DNA of 64,000 bases from Ceratopteris richardii (taxonomy: Eukaryota; Streptophyta; Polypodiopsida; Polypodiales; Pteridaceae): positions 184,641,355 through 184,705,354 of the forward strand of contig CM035413.1 of NCBI GenBank assembly GCA_020310875.1, written 5' to 3'. Under the pieces are notes generated by a model. It was not told the DNA's origin. It did no database searches and worked only from the letters and a program-made list of their open reading frames with translations. Made by a program: the position numbers and the translations under genes. Shown piece after piece: positions 1-24,626 of the stretch. Within the stretch, counting starts at the first letter, position 1, and every line of letters begins with the position of its first letter.

Positions 1-802
1 TTCAAGGAACTCCCCATGAGGATGCAGAGAACCACGTTAGGAGGTTCTGGTCCCTATGTAAAAGTAGGAGTTTACATCAGCCAAAAGATGCTTTCTTTGC
101 CTTGTTTCCAACCAATCTTGAAGGGCTCGCAGATCAATGGTACACTCAATGCGATGAAGGACACTTCACCTCTTAAGAAGCTCTTAAAACCGCCTTCACA
201 AGTACGTTTACCCAGGTAACTCCATAGAACGCACTCTTGATCAATTGGAAAATCTTAAACTACAAAAGGGAGAGGCATTCTCTGAATTGATGAGAAGGGT
301 GAAGTCTCTAGTTTCTCGTCTTCCTTACCATCCCGGTGATTTTCTAGTCAAGAAACCGGTAGAGAAGGCTTTACTAAAAACTTCTCAGCAAAAGCTTACA
401 GAGTTACTACAAGTTGATGCATCGTTGGAAGAGTTTGAAGCTACAGCCTCAAGGCTTGAAGCGGCAAGACACCAGTTCAAAAGAACATGAAGGTACAGAT
501 GAATTCACTTCTAATCCTCTCACACAGGTAAGAAGAGAGTTCAAAGCATTGAAGTTACAAAAGCCTTGCAAGAGAAAAAGGCTGCTTGGCTAGGAAGGGA
601 TGAAGCTCTAGCTCTGTTGCGACAAGAATTGGAGGAGCTTAGAACACCAAAAGAAGTAAGAATATCTATTTGGTGCACTATAGGCAAAAAATCAGGACAT
701 TTTTCTCAAGATTGTCCAGAGAGGATGGTGTGTCAATTTTGTGGAAAATCAGGTCATAACACAAGGAACTGCTATTTTCTCAAAGGTATGCAAGCCAATT
801 AG
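1..802 (+). pseudogene. Decayed LTR-retrotransposon gag with zinc knuckles
   Basis: This is a gag remnant read in pieces. From base 3 the frame carries the hallmark of plant retrotransposon gag (an FPTNLEGLADQWY-type block around 105-145) and is broken by TAA near 172 and TAG near 223. After a frame change, 245-490 encodes a charged helical segment typical of the gag C-terminal half. The piece 566-802 holds two CCHC knuckles. The second (CQFCGKSGHNTRNC) is intact, while the first has lost its second cysteine to glycine. The order of capsid-like block followed by knuckles fits a Ty3-type gag. No protease or polymerase follows, so this is a fragment cut at the window edge. Confidence 0.6.
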
Positions 803-1700
803 GCATCACCCGGTGCACCTTCAAATCAGCCACTATTAACAAATCCAAAATTTCAAGTGGAAAGCATTTTGGTCTCAGATTACTGATGCAGTGCCTAGTG
901 CTAATGCATGGTGCATTGCGCGTGACTTCAACATGATTGAGACATCGGAGAACAGACAGGGCAGTAGCCCGATCACGGTTCGTGGGACAGTGTAGTTCAA
1001 TAGAAGCACCCTATGGACCTCCTACTGACAAACAAAAAGTTGAAGAAAAATTGGCACAAAACAACAGAAATGCATGCACAATCACTACAATCATGCATCC
1101 AGGGGCAAAACGAGCTCAAATCAAATTTTGGATTGCACAAAACTCTTAGAGCTGAATTGAAGTATATGTTGCCTTCAAACGTATGCAACCCAATTAGCCA
1201 TCACCCAGTGCACCTTCAAAATCCAAAATTTCAAGTGGAAAGCATGTATACCACCACTCAAGTAAATTCTTCTAGTGAAAGAAAATCTCCATTTAGAAGA
1301 CCAGCATGTCCTATAATGTGCTTATGCTCCGAACCATGAGAGAGCACAAGCTTTGTTTTGGTCTCAGATTACTGATGCAGTGCCTAGTGCTAATGCATGG
1401 TGCATTGCTCGTGACTTCAACATGATTGAGACATCGGAGAATAGGCAGGGCGGTAGCCAGATCACAGCTCATGGGACAGAGCAGTTCAATAGAAGCACCC
1501 TATGGACCTCCATTAGACACGTAGCATACTTCCGGATGCTTCTACTGACAAACAAAAAGTTGAAGAAAAATTGGCACAAAACGACAAAAATGCATGCACA
1601 TTCACTACAATCATGCATCCAGAGGTGAAACGAGCTCAAATCAAATTTTGAATTGCACAAAACTCTTAGAGCTGAATTGAAGTATATGTTGCCTTCACCA
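786..1700 (+). repeat. Tandem duplication carrying a fragment of another LINE endonuclease
   Basis: Two diverged direct copies of about 400-500 bp follow one another (about 786-1183 and 1184-1700). Each starts with a shared CACCTTCAAA/CAAGTGGAAAGCAT block, then a segment encoding an APE-type endonuclease core (WCIARDFNMIE...RQGG), then a shared block ending GAAGTATATGTTGCCTTCA. The GDFNMIE-type signature is characteristic of L1-like LINE endonucleases and differs from the GDFNAR signature of the CT-LINEs elsewhere, so this is a different element. Both copies have stops and no reading frame is usable. Confidence 0.5.
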
Positions 1701-2488
1701 GGTTTCCAAGTGATCGACGAAAATGAGAGTGTGCCGGCAATGTGCCCGGGGAATCTAGGGCACGCTGTGATACCAATCATTTGAGTTTCGGAAGTCAAAA
1801 TACAAACAAACAGCACAAGGAAGCCTAAGAAGCTTAAGAGCACAACACACAATGTATTACCAAGAGTGAAATACAGAAAGGTAACTAGCCCCTTAGGCTT
1901 ACTGGCACATATACAAGCTGGGGAAAAAACCTCCTAAAGAGGGAAAAAAGTGCCCCAATGGTTCGAAGTGTATAACATCGCTACCGAAATATACTAATAT
2001 ATCTTTCATTGGACACGAAACTTTTATATTTTGTGGGACTGTACCTTGAAAGGACTCTCCTCTTTTCCTGCAACCCGTAACTATACTCCATCAGGAAAAA
2101 AATTACTGTGCAAAGGCAGATGTTTCAGCCAAACTCAATTAGTCTTCTTATTGCACTAAAGATTGGTCTTATTCTGCTCCCATTTCTTGTTACATGAGGT
2201 GCTGAAATGAATGTTCTCCTTCATTGCATTACAAAAGGCTTTGTACACTAAATTGCAAACACTAATAAAATAAAGGAAAAGACACACCGCAGACACTACC
2301 AGTTGAAAGACATGATAGTATGCCTTAGAAGGATCTCAATAAGCTTAAAGCTTCAAAGCAAAAGAAGTTCATCATGACATCAAATCAATGATAACTACAC
2401 TAAGCAATCAAAGCACAAACAACACACTAAACGGTTCAAAATGGACTGAGATGAAAAAACCAAAATTAACATTAAAACATGGGCTCAC
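1701..2488. other. Host intron or downstream gene region, no coding signal seen
   Basis: AT-rich unique sequence beyond the donor site of the last visible host exon (GT at 2488-2487 on the minus strand). I looked on the minus strand for the expected DHRS12 C-terminal exon and did not find it. Confidence 0.4.
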
Positions 2489-14900
<12,412 letters not shown>

Positions 14901-15358
14901 CTCTATGAGAATACCATTGTTATAATGATTAGCAATCACCAACAGACTTTGAATAACCAGCTTTCTATTTGGTGAAAGGTAAGGAGTATGATTGTACATT
15001 ATCCAAATGAAGCATGGAGATCAAAATTCTTCAGATGATACATTTGACATATACATACTGACACTTATAGAAAAAACTAAACACATAAATAAAAACTCCA
15101 ATAAAATTGAAGCAAGGACAACGAATCATAATTTAATGACTACATGTTATATGAGAACTGTAAAATGAGGAAAAACAGGAACAATGCCCCAGTTCATGTA
15201 GGTATATGGCTCATACTTAGGAACTTGTAAAATGGATATACAATAATTTACAGAGATCAAATCTAGAACTTACACTTTCGACGTACTACAGCACGTATTG
15301 ACTCACTTGGACATCAATAGGTGAACAAGCCTGTAATAATCCATTCAATTTATGTATG
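14901..15358. other. Host intron upstream of the first visible DHRS12-like exon
   Basis: AT-rich unique sequence. The upstream exon expected to encode the glycine-rich NAD(P) loop was not found. It ends where a LINE fragment begins at about 15359. Confidence 0.5.
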
Positions 15359-15534
15359 ACAAGAGACCTTGGTACACTCAGGTTAGAGCCTGGTTCGATA
15401 GTCATGGACTTGATATGGACAGATTGCCGCCCTTTCAGTATGACCCCTACTCACCTCACATCCACCTCTTCCATAGTGAGAGGAACGCTGTTTTCAGACA
15501 AAATCTCTGGTAGCTCTACATTAGTCAGACATGG

Positions 15535-15907
15535 TGTTGGGGTAAAGGTCCTAAATGACCCCCTTATTTGTACACATTTGTATAGGCCTTTTATAAGGCT
15601 TAATGTACTCATTATTTATTCTTTTGGCCAAGTTCAATGTGAACTTGGCTAGGTCCTATAAAAGTGAACTCAAATAAACTTAGGGCTCACTTCTTTCTTT
15701 AGTGAAGCCCCAAAACAAGCTGCCTCTCTCCAAATTCGAATTTCTCTCTCTCCATCTCTGTCTATCTGCTGCGTGGGCTGCTCCTTGCACCTCCAGCCCT
15801 TCTACTCAGCCAAGGGGGGTATTACCAGAGCTGCTGCCCTTCTACTCAGCCAAGGGGGGTATTACCAGAGCTGCTGCATCACCTGAGCACATCTCCTCAG
15901 CTCAACA
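15535..15907 (+). repeat. copia 5' LTR
   Basis: 373 bp, starting TGTTGGGGTAAAGG and ending CTCAACA. It contains a tandem duplication of a 40-bp unit (beginning CCCTTCTACTCAGCC) absent from the 3' LTR. A TATAAAAG box occurs at about 15656. Confidence 0.93.
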
Positions 15908-16619
15908 ACTGGTATCAGAGCCTATATTGGGCCTCAAATCTGCTGCGCAGGTTCTCTACTGCAGCATACACTCACCATTTGGCAAAATCATCAAGTTTCA
16001 TCGCGAAGAAAGGGTCCAAAATCTGCTGTACCATCATTTTCAGTGATGTTCCAGCTTTTTGTCGCGAAGAAAGTGTTTTTTCTCTGATTTTATCGCGAAG
16101 AACATGTGTTTTTCAGCAAAATCTCAAAGTTTCCAGCAAGAACAGGTGTTTTTCAGCAAAATATCAGGTTTTCTGGCAAATTTCTGAGTTTTTGCATGTC
16201 TTCTCACTCTCAACTGGCTGAGCACACATAGTGGGAGATACATTTTGCTATAATTTCTATAGTTTCAGCAAAATTGACCTATGTATGAGAAGTTGTGGAG
16301 TATTTTGCCCTAATTTCTTGTAAAACAGTGGCAAAAATTGGGGCTTTTGCTCCTACATGCATCCAAAGGCTGAGTATTAGCCTTATGTACATTCTTTGAG
16401 GTTAAAAACAACAAAATTAGTTGTTTTTAAGCATAAATTGAGTTTCTGAAATTCTCTGCACAGAAAATTCAGAGATCAGTTTTGTGCCCAGATTCACTCC
16501 ATTTTTGTCCCAAATTGCTCCTGTGACCGTTTGGAGTTGTAGTGCATCATTTTTGGAGGCTGCACTTTGATTTTGGTGCATTTGCCCAAAATTCCAGCAG
16601 GTTTTTTCATTGTGCAACT

Positions 16620-19600
16620 ATGGCGTCATCCTCCTCAGACGTGAAGAATCTATTTGAGATTCGACGGTTTGAGGGAACAGGTTTTGACTTATGGAAGGAG
16701 AGAATTCAGGGAATCCTCTTCTTGAAAGATTGTGACAGGGCATTGGAGGCAGAGAAACCAGAGGACATGTCGGAAGATGCATGGTTTACTTTGAACAAGA
16801 AGGCCATTATATACATTAAGATGGCTGTATCCGATGAGATTCTAGTAGATCTCAAAGGTTTGACCACTGCTTTTGAGTTATGGGCAAAACTCAAGGCGAC
16901 GTATGAAAATACTACGCCTGTTAACAAAGTACACCTGATGCGGAAGCTTGTTGGCATGCAGCTTGATGAGTCCAAGAGTGCAGCTGAACACTTGTCATCG
17001 TTTACAGGTACTTTGTCACAGTTGTAGGACTCAGGAATTCCTCCTTTCGATGATAAGCTTAAAGCCATTTTGTTGCTTATGACATTGCCTGACTCGTGGG
17101 AGACATTGGTAGTCTCATTGTCCAATAACCCCAACTTGACTTTTGATGGTGTTAGGGGTTCTATTCTTAATGAAGAGATCAGGAGAAAAGCACAGAGGAA
17201 TAAGAGTAAAAGCAGGGAAAGGGGGAATAGAAGCAAAGGCAAAAGCAATGATCTGACATGCTATCAGTGTGGCAGGAAAGGTCACAAGAAACCCGATTGC
17301 CGCTATTACAAAGCAGAGCTTGATAGGAAGAAGAATTCTAGAGATAAGAAGAAAGACAGGAAAGAAGACAAGACTGATGCACAGGACAGCCAAAAGGACA
17401 AAAAGAAGGCCAATGTGGCTTCTAGTGTAGTCATAGAGGAGCTGTCAGATGCAGAGGACATTTTATGCGCTACTTTCTCAGCTGATGACACTCATGCATT
17501 TCATCTTTCTCTAAATGTTCATGCACAGGACATGTCAATCACTAAGAGTGATGTCATAGATGCTTTGCTGACCGTCAATGATGCATTGGCCCAGACTTGG
17601 ATAGTAGATTCTGGTGCTTCATTCCATGTGACTCCTATCAAGGAGTGTTTTTCTACTTTTATTGCAGGCAGCCATGGCCATGTATACCTTGGAAACAATC
17701 ATGCATGTTCCATTGAGGGTATTGGCACAGTGCATTTCGCTACAAATGGCACTAATGAGCTGGTCTTGCATAATATGCGTTATGTACCAGGGATCAAGAA
17801 GAGCTTGCTTTCTGTGGGTCAAATGAATTTGCATGGTTATAGCATTCTTTTTGAGAAAGGATCATGGAAAATGACTAAAGGTTCAAGGCTAATTGTGAAA
17901 GGCACAAAGAAGGGAACTCTCTATTGCTTGCATGGAAAGGCCTTATCAGGCAAGTTCATTGCTTTGGCTGAAGTTCACTCCCATATGGAGTTGTGGCATA
18001 AGAGACTTGGCCATATGAGCCAAAAGGGTCTCACTAGGCTTTGTAACTTAAAAAAGCTTGATGCTAAAGGCACAAAGCTTGACTTTTGTAATGAATGTCA
18101 ATATGGAAAGCAAGTAAAACGTTCCTTTTATTCTGGTATGTCTCGTAAGTCTTGTGTACTTGATCTTGTTCATTCTGATGTATGTAGCATGCCCACCAAA
18201 TCTATGGGGGGTGCTTTATATTTCATCTCCTTTGTTGATGATTTTTCTAGAAAAATTTGGGTTCAATTGCTTAAATCAAAGGATGAAGCATTTGCTGCGT
18301 TTAAGCGTTTTCATGCATTTGTGACCACCCAAACAGGTAGAAAGCTGAAATGCTTGCGTACGGACAATGGTGGTGAGTATACAAGTGCTGAATTTCAGAA
18401 ATTTTGTGAAAATTTGGGCATTAAGAGGGAGCTTACTGTTCCATACAGCCCCTCTTCTAATGGTGTGGCTGAACGTTACAATAGGACACTTTGTGAGAGG
18501 GTGAGATGCATGCTGTCCACAGCTAATCTCCCTCATGGATTTTGGGGAGAGGCACTCAAAACTGCAGTACATGTGTGCAATAGATCCCCTCACATGTCTT
18601 TAAAAGGTGACATCCCTGAAGAGGTTTGGTCTCGCAAACCTGCTTCATATGATCACTTACTTGTCTTTGGCTGCGAGGCGTTTGTGCATATAAGGCCTGA
18701 GCTGAGAAACAAGCTTGATGCTAAGTCCATTAAAGGCCTCTTCATGGGATATGGTGAAGAAGGTGAAATGGGCTACAGGATTTGGATACCTCAGCTCAAG
18801 AAGGTCGTACGCAGCCGGGATGTTGTTTTTAATGAGGCAAGGCTGCTTCAAAACAATTGTGCCTCAAAAGATAAGCATAAAAGGGTAAGATTTCAGCATG
18901 ACCAGCCACCTGTTAAGTCCAATTTTGACCCTCAGGATGCACCACAAAAGACTGAAAATGTTGACGATCCAGTGGTTTTTGAGCCAGAAGATGTTGGACA
19001 GCAAAATGAGGCTCCTGAAGGGCATATGCAGCCGAATAATAATGCTGAAAATGGTGCTGGAAACAATGGACAATAGCATAATAATAATGATTTGATCATA
19101 CCACCTGATGTAGACCCATTGCCTGACAATGTGGATCATTGGGTGAGAAGATCTACTCGTCTTAGAAGGAATGTGAGTAGATTTGATCCTTCATTGCATT
19201 ACATTTTGTTGACAGATGAAGGTGAGCCTCTCACATACAAAGAGGCAAAGGCAATAAAGTCCATTTTGAGGTACTTAAAGGGGACCAAAAATAAATGCAT
19301 TTGCTATGGCAAAGACCCATTGGAGCTGAAAGGCTTTTGTGACTCTGAATGGCTGGTGATGTGGACACACGTAAATCCACAAGTGGATACATATTCACTC
19401 TTGCAAGAGGTGCTGTTTCATGGTGCTCAAGGCTGCAAAAGATTGTTGCTTTATCCACTACAGAGGCTGAATACATTTCAGCCACTGAGGCTTCCAAGGA
19501 AGCCATATGGCTGTCACGATTATGCAGTGAGTTTGGCTTGTCAAACAAGGCACCTATGCTTGGCTGTGATAGCCAGAGTGCCATATGTTTGGCAAAGAAT

Positions 19601-19783
19601 GCCATGTTTCATGCACGCACTAAGCATATTGATGTGCGATATCACTTCATTCGAGAAGTGCTTGAGGATGGCCTTATCACACTTGTTAAGGTTCATACAT
19701 CACAAAATCCTGGACATGTTCTCACTAAGTGCTTGTCTAAAGCACAACATGAGCTTCGTATACAGATGGTGGGAGTCACGTAG
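16620..19783 (+). pseudogene. copia gag-protease-integrase-RNase H polyprotein, RT missing
   Basis: The start MASSSSDVKN is the usual copia gag opening. The CCHC knuckle is CYQCGRKGHKKPDC. The protease motif is WIVDSGASFHVT. The integrase zinc domain is HKRLGHMSQKG with CNECQYGK, followed by the DDE core (D in HSDV, D in RTDNGGEY, E in VAERYNR). At about 19256 the sequence jumps from the post-integrase linker (TYKEAKA) to IKSILRYLKGT at the end of RT, so the FVDD-bearing polymerase core is absent. Other lesions are TAG at 17025-17027 and 19074-19076 (both compatible with Gln to stop) and a 1-nt loss near 19350 before [13 protein letters not shown]. The RNase H end ([24 protein letters not shown]) is present. 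Confidence 0.9.
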
Positions 19784-19818
19784 CTTAAAGGCGTCATTTA
19801 TGCCTTTAAGTGGGAGGT

Positions 19819-20149
19819 TGTTGGGGTAAAGGTCCTAAATGACCCCCTTATTTGTACACATTTGTATAGGCCTTTTATAAGGCTTAATGTACTCATTATT
19901 TATTCTTTTGGCCAAGTTCAATGTGAACTTGGCTAGGTCCTATAAAAGTGAACTCAAATAAACTTAGGGCTCACTTCTTTCTTTAGTGAAGCCCCCAAAC
20001 AAGCTGCCTCTCTCCAAATTCGAATTTCTCTCTCTCCATCTCTGTCTATCTGCTGCGTGGGCCTCCTTGCACCTCCAGCCCTTCTACTCAGCCAAGGGGG
20101 GTATTACCAGAGCTGCTGCATCACCTGAGCACATCTCCTCAGCTCAACA
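19819..20149 (+). repeat. copia 3' LTR
   Basis: 331 bp, nearly identical to the 5' LTR outside a missing 40-bp repeat unit and a 2-bp indel. It is followed by TSD CATGG and the resumed LINE sequence. Confidence 0.93.
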
Positions 20150-20845
20150 CATGGCTCACACCACATGGGATCGAGACTATCACACTACCAAGACCAGTTC
20201 CTAGACATATTGGCGGGCAGTTTCATCGAGCAACCACGCTACATGGATACTTACATGCCTCATAGCTCGAGGGTGGCGATTGGCCAGTTGAGGTCTCATC
20301 ACACTGACTAGAGATTGAGATGGGCAGAGCCACATACATTCCCAGAGAGGAGTGGATATGCAGGATATGCAGAGTAGAGATGGAGGATGAGGAGCTCTTT
20401 GTATGCAGATGTAGGGCATATGATGACATCAGAGGCAGATATGAGACTGTTTACAGGGCATCCTACCCTCCAAGAAATCATGGACTCTAGAGATCAGCAA
20501 CAACTCGGGCAATTCTTACTAGAGATACAAAGTCACAAAGATTCCCTACTCCACCCACTGCAGCACCAGAGGCAGGAGGGAGACAGAGTCAGCTCACTGA
20601 CTTCTTTGTTCTGCGACGTGCGACAGCCCTCTCCCCCTCAGCTCACACACCGAGAGGGGGTGACTCTTCAGCAAGCTCTTGATACAAGCTCATGACCATC
20701 ACGCCATGGAGGAGAGACGATCCCAGATGATGGTTGATCCCGTTGCAGCCATCAGGTCTGCCCTGACTCCACCCCCACTTATGTACCAAATCTTACACAC
20801 ACCCACTAGTATAGGATGGAGCTAGTTAGTCTCGCATATGCATTT

Positions 20846-22344
<1,499 letters not shown>

Positions 22345-23211
22345 TTGGTTACGCCAGCGCTCATGTATGGGGCAGCCATATGGGGACCAGGATTAGCTAC
22401 ATCAGTATGGACAGCATTAGAGAGGCCACATATCCTCATGATTGTCGGACTTATCCGCAGCAAGCCTTCAGTACCACATGATATCATTAGAGCAGAGCTC
22501 ACTGCACCACCGATGCTAGTTGAGGCACTATTCCAGACAGTATGCCTATTACACAGACTTCGGAGCATGGATACAGAGCGCATTGCTTATCGTGCTTTCG
22601 AGGCATCACGTGATATGGCATTAGCAGGCAACACCTCCTCATGGTATGCACAGACACGAGACTGGCTTGCCCACCATGGCTTTGACATAGACAGGCTACC
22701 ACCACTACAGTACGACTCTCATGCACCCACCTACTCGCTCTCTCATCAAGAGAGGAATAGGATCATTCGTCAGAAGATATGGCATACATACATACAGAGG
22801 ACATGGGTGAGCCCTAGGGGTACATTGCCACCGAAAATGCTCTACTACCGCGAGCATTTTCTACATATATCGAGCATGGGCTTCATCGAGATTCCGAGAT
22901 ACATGAAGACCTACCTTCCCCACCACCTACGAGTCGTCATTGGGCAGCTCCGGGTTTCATCACATCAGCTCGAGAATGAGAGGGGTCGGTCCAGGGGAGT
23001 CCCCCGTGAGGAGACGTGGTGCCCAGTATGCCAGACAGAGGTAGAAAGTGAGGAGCATTTTGTTATCAGATGTCCAGCATACTTAGACCTACGAGCACAG
23101 TTCCATATCGAGGAGTCATTCCAGCTCTGCATGACTATGGGAGACCAGAGACGCTTGGGACGCTTTCTCACAGCAACATACGAGAGGCGAGAGCGGTCAC
23201 TACAGCCATAG
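22345..23211 (+). pseudogene. ORF2 C-terminal fragment of copy L6
   Basis: This 288-residue stretch has the RT thumb, the LSHQERNRIIRQ region and the CCHC finger CPVCQTEVESEEHFVIRC. It closes in the hAT-like insertion. No polymerase catalytic motif remains. Confidence 0.8.
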
Positions 23212-23916
23212 TTCAACGAGAGTTTTAAAAACGAGTTTTAAAAACGGGTTTTAAAATGTTTAGTACGTAGAGTACTAAAAAAAAGGAAATAAAAAACGAG
23301 TATTATATTTCTTCGCAACATTCTTTAATTTTTGTTTTTAATAATCCATGAGTAATGCACATCTAACATTCCTTGACCTATGTAATGCTAAAAACACACA
23401 AAAAAAATGATTTAAAGACTACTACCTTATAAAAGATAATACATGTTGCGGCCTATGGGTGTCGACCCGTAGGTATGCAATGTCATGGTTATAAGGTCTA
23501 TAGACTTAAAAGACATGAGATTCAAAGCTAAAAACTTAAGATTGAATGATGAATTCCAATTTCAATATGTACCATGATTCATATGGGATAGTGATCACAT
23601 ACATGTGATTACATTAAAGGGGAAAAATAGATAAATGATTATCCTGACATGTAAGTTGTTGCTCATTCAATAAGCTATAACATTGAAGTTCTAATATAAT
23701 TTATTAATCCATGGACCATGAAACATCAATTAAATGAACCATAAAACATTGATATCAATGGTCCAAAGTGAAAAAAAAGTATTTTTATGGCCCCAAAGTA
23801 GTAAAAAACGTTTTTATCATGCAAACTGTGATAAAAAACGTAAAAAAACGTTTAGTACGTTTTTAAGTACTAAACGTTTTTTATTTTTGATAAAAAACGC
23901 GTTTTTTTCAACTATG
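23207..23916 (+). mobile_element. Non-autonomous hAT-like DNA transposon (710 bp)
   Basis: Insertion in copy L6 relative to L3 and L17. Ends are CATAGTTCAA...TTCAACTATG, a 10-bp terminal inverted repeat with one mismatch. Flanks ACTACAGC (23199-23206) and ACTAGAGC (23917-23924) form an 8-bp target duplication with one difference, the length typical of hAT elements. Subterminal zones are dense in AAAAACG/CGTTTTT and a TTTAGTACGT/GTACTAAA inverted motif. No transposase frame is present. Confidence 0.75.
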
Positions 23917-24396
23917 ACTAGAGCCCATACATCGGCCACGGGTGAGTACCCAGCAGACCATTACCCAGTTCTTTCAGCGAGTTGAGCTACATCAGAGAGG
24001 TCCATCTATAGGGCTCACGCTCCACCAGGCAGCAGCACAGAGAGCACCGCGCCCACCACGCACGGGCCAATATCGTCGACCACGACTATATCAGGAGGAT
24101 ATCTCACGCATCAGGATTGCCTACGACCACATGATGGAGCATAGGTGTACCACCACCCCTGGGTTGTCTTCCTTAAGGAGGCACTCAGACCACCACCGAT
24201 GTACCACATACTACACCCACCTCCACCCATCACATGTAGCTGGGGCGTTTAACTCACATTTTGGATCCCCCCATGTATTAGGTGGCCACTATCTGCACAG
24301 TCAGAGCTACGTCTCCCCAGCCTTTTCCAGCCCTATATAGCTTTGTGTAGAGATGACCACAGTTGTACATGGTTTTGTCTCATAGGCCAAGTTTGG

Positions 24397-24553
<157 letters not shown>

Positions 24554-24626
24554 AGCTCGCAAAGAAGGAAAGAAGGCTTCATACAGAGATGGTCGTGTCA
24601 TCATTGATGGCAAGGCCATCCCATAG

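Larger units (their letters stand above)
15535..20149 (+). mobile_element. Ty1/copia retrotransposon with RT deleted
   Basis: A 4,615-bp element with TG...CA LTRs (15535-15907 and 19819-20149), flanked by the 5-bp duplication CATGG (15530-15534, 20150-20154). A primer site TGGTATCAGAGC (15910-15921) matches the initiator-Met tRNA 3' end. A purine tract AAGTGGGAGGT precedes the 3' LTR. Internally it has gag, protease, integrase and RNase H in copia order, but the polymerase core is missing. The 5' LTR is longer because of a 40-bp tandem duplication. It is non-autonomous. Confidence 0.93.
15359..20845 (+). mobile_element. CT-LINE A, degenerate 3' portion split by a copia element (copy L4)
   Basis: Two parts (15359-15534 and 20155 to about 20845) form one subfamily-A C-terminal region, WYTQVRAWFDSHGLDM and on to ISQTW, interrupted by the copia insertion with TSD CATGG. 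The second part continues from HMGSRLSHY through a mutated zinc-finger region and QLTDFF. It has many stops and frameshifts. It ends in A-type 3' UTR (GGATGGAGCTAGTTAGTC) and passes directly into copy L5 without a microsatellite, which suggests a deletion across the junction. Confidence 0.75.

Noticed and set aside
23734-23985. 83-residue frame spanning the right end of the hAT-like insertion
   Set aside because: It crosses the transposon boundary into unrelated LINE sequence and resembles no protein.
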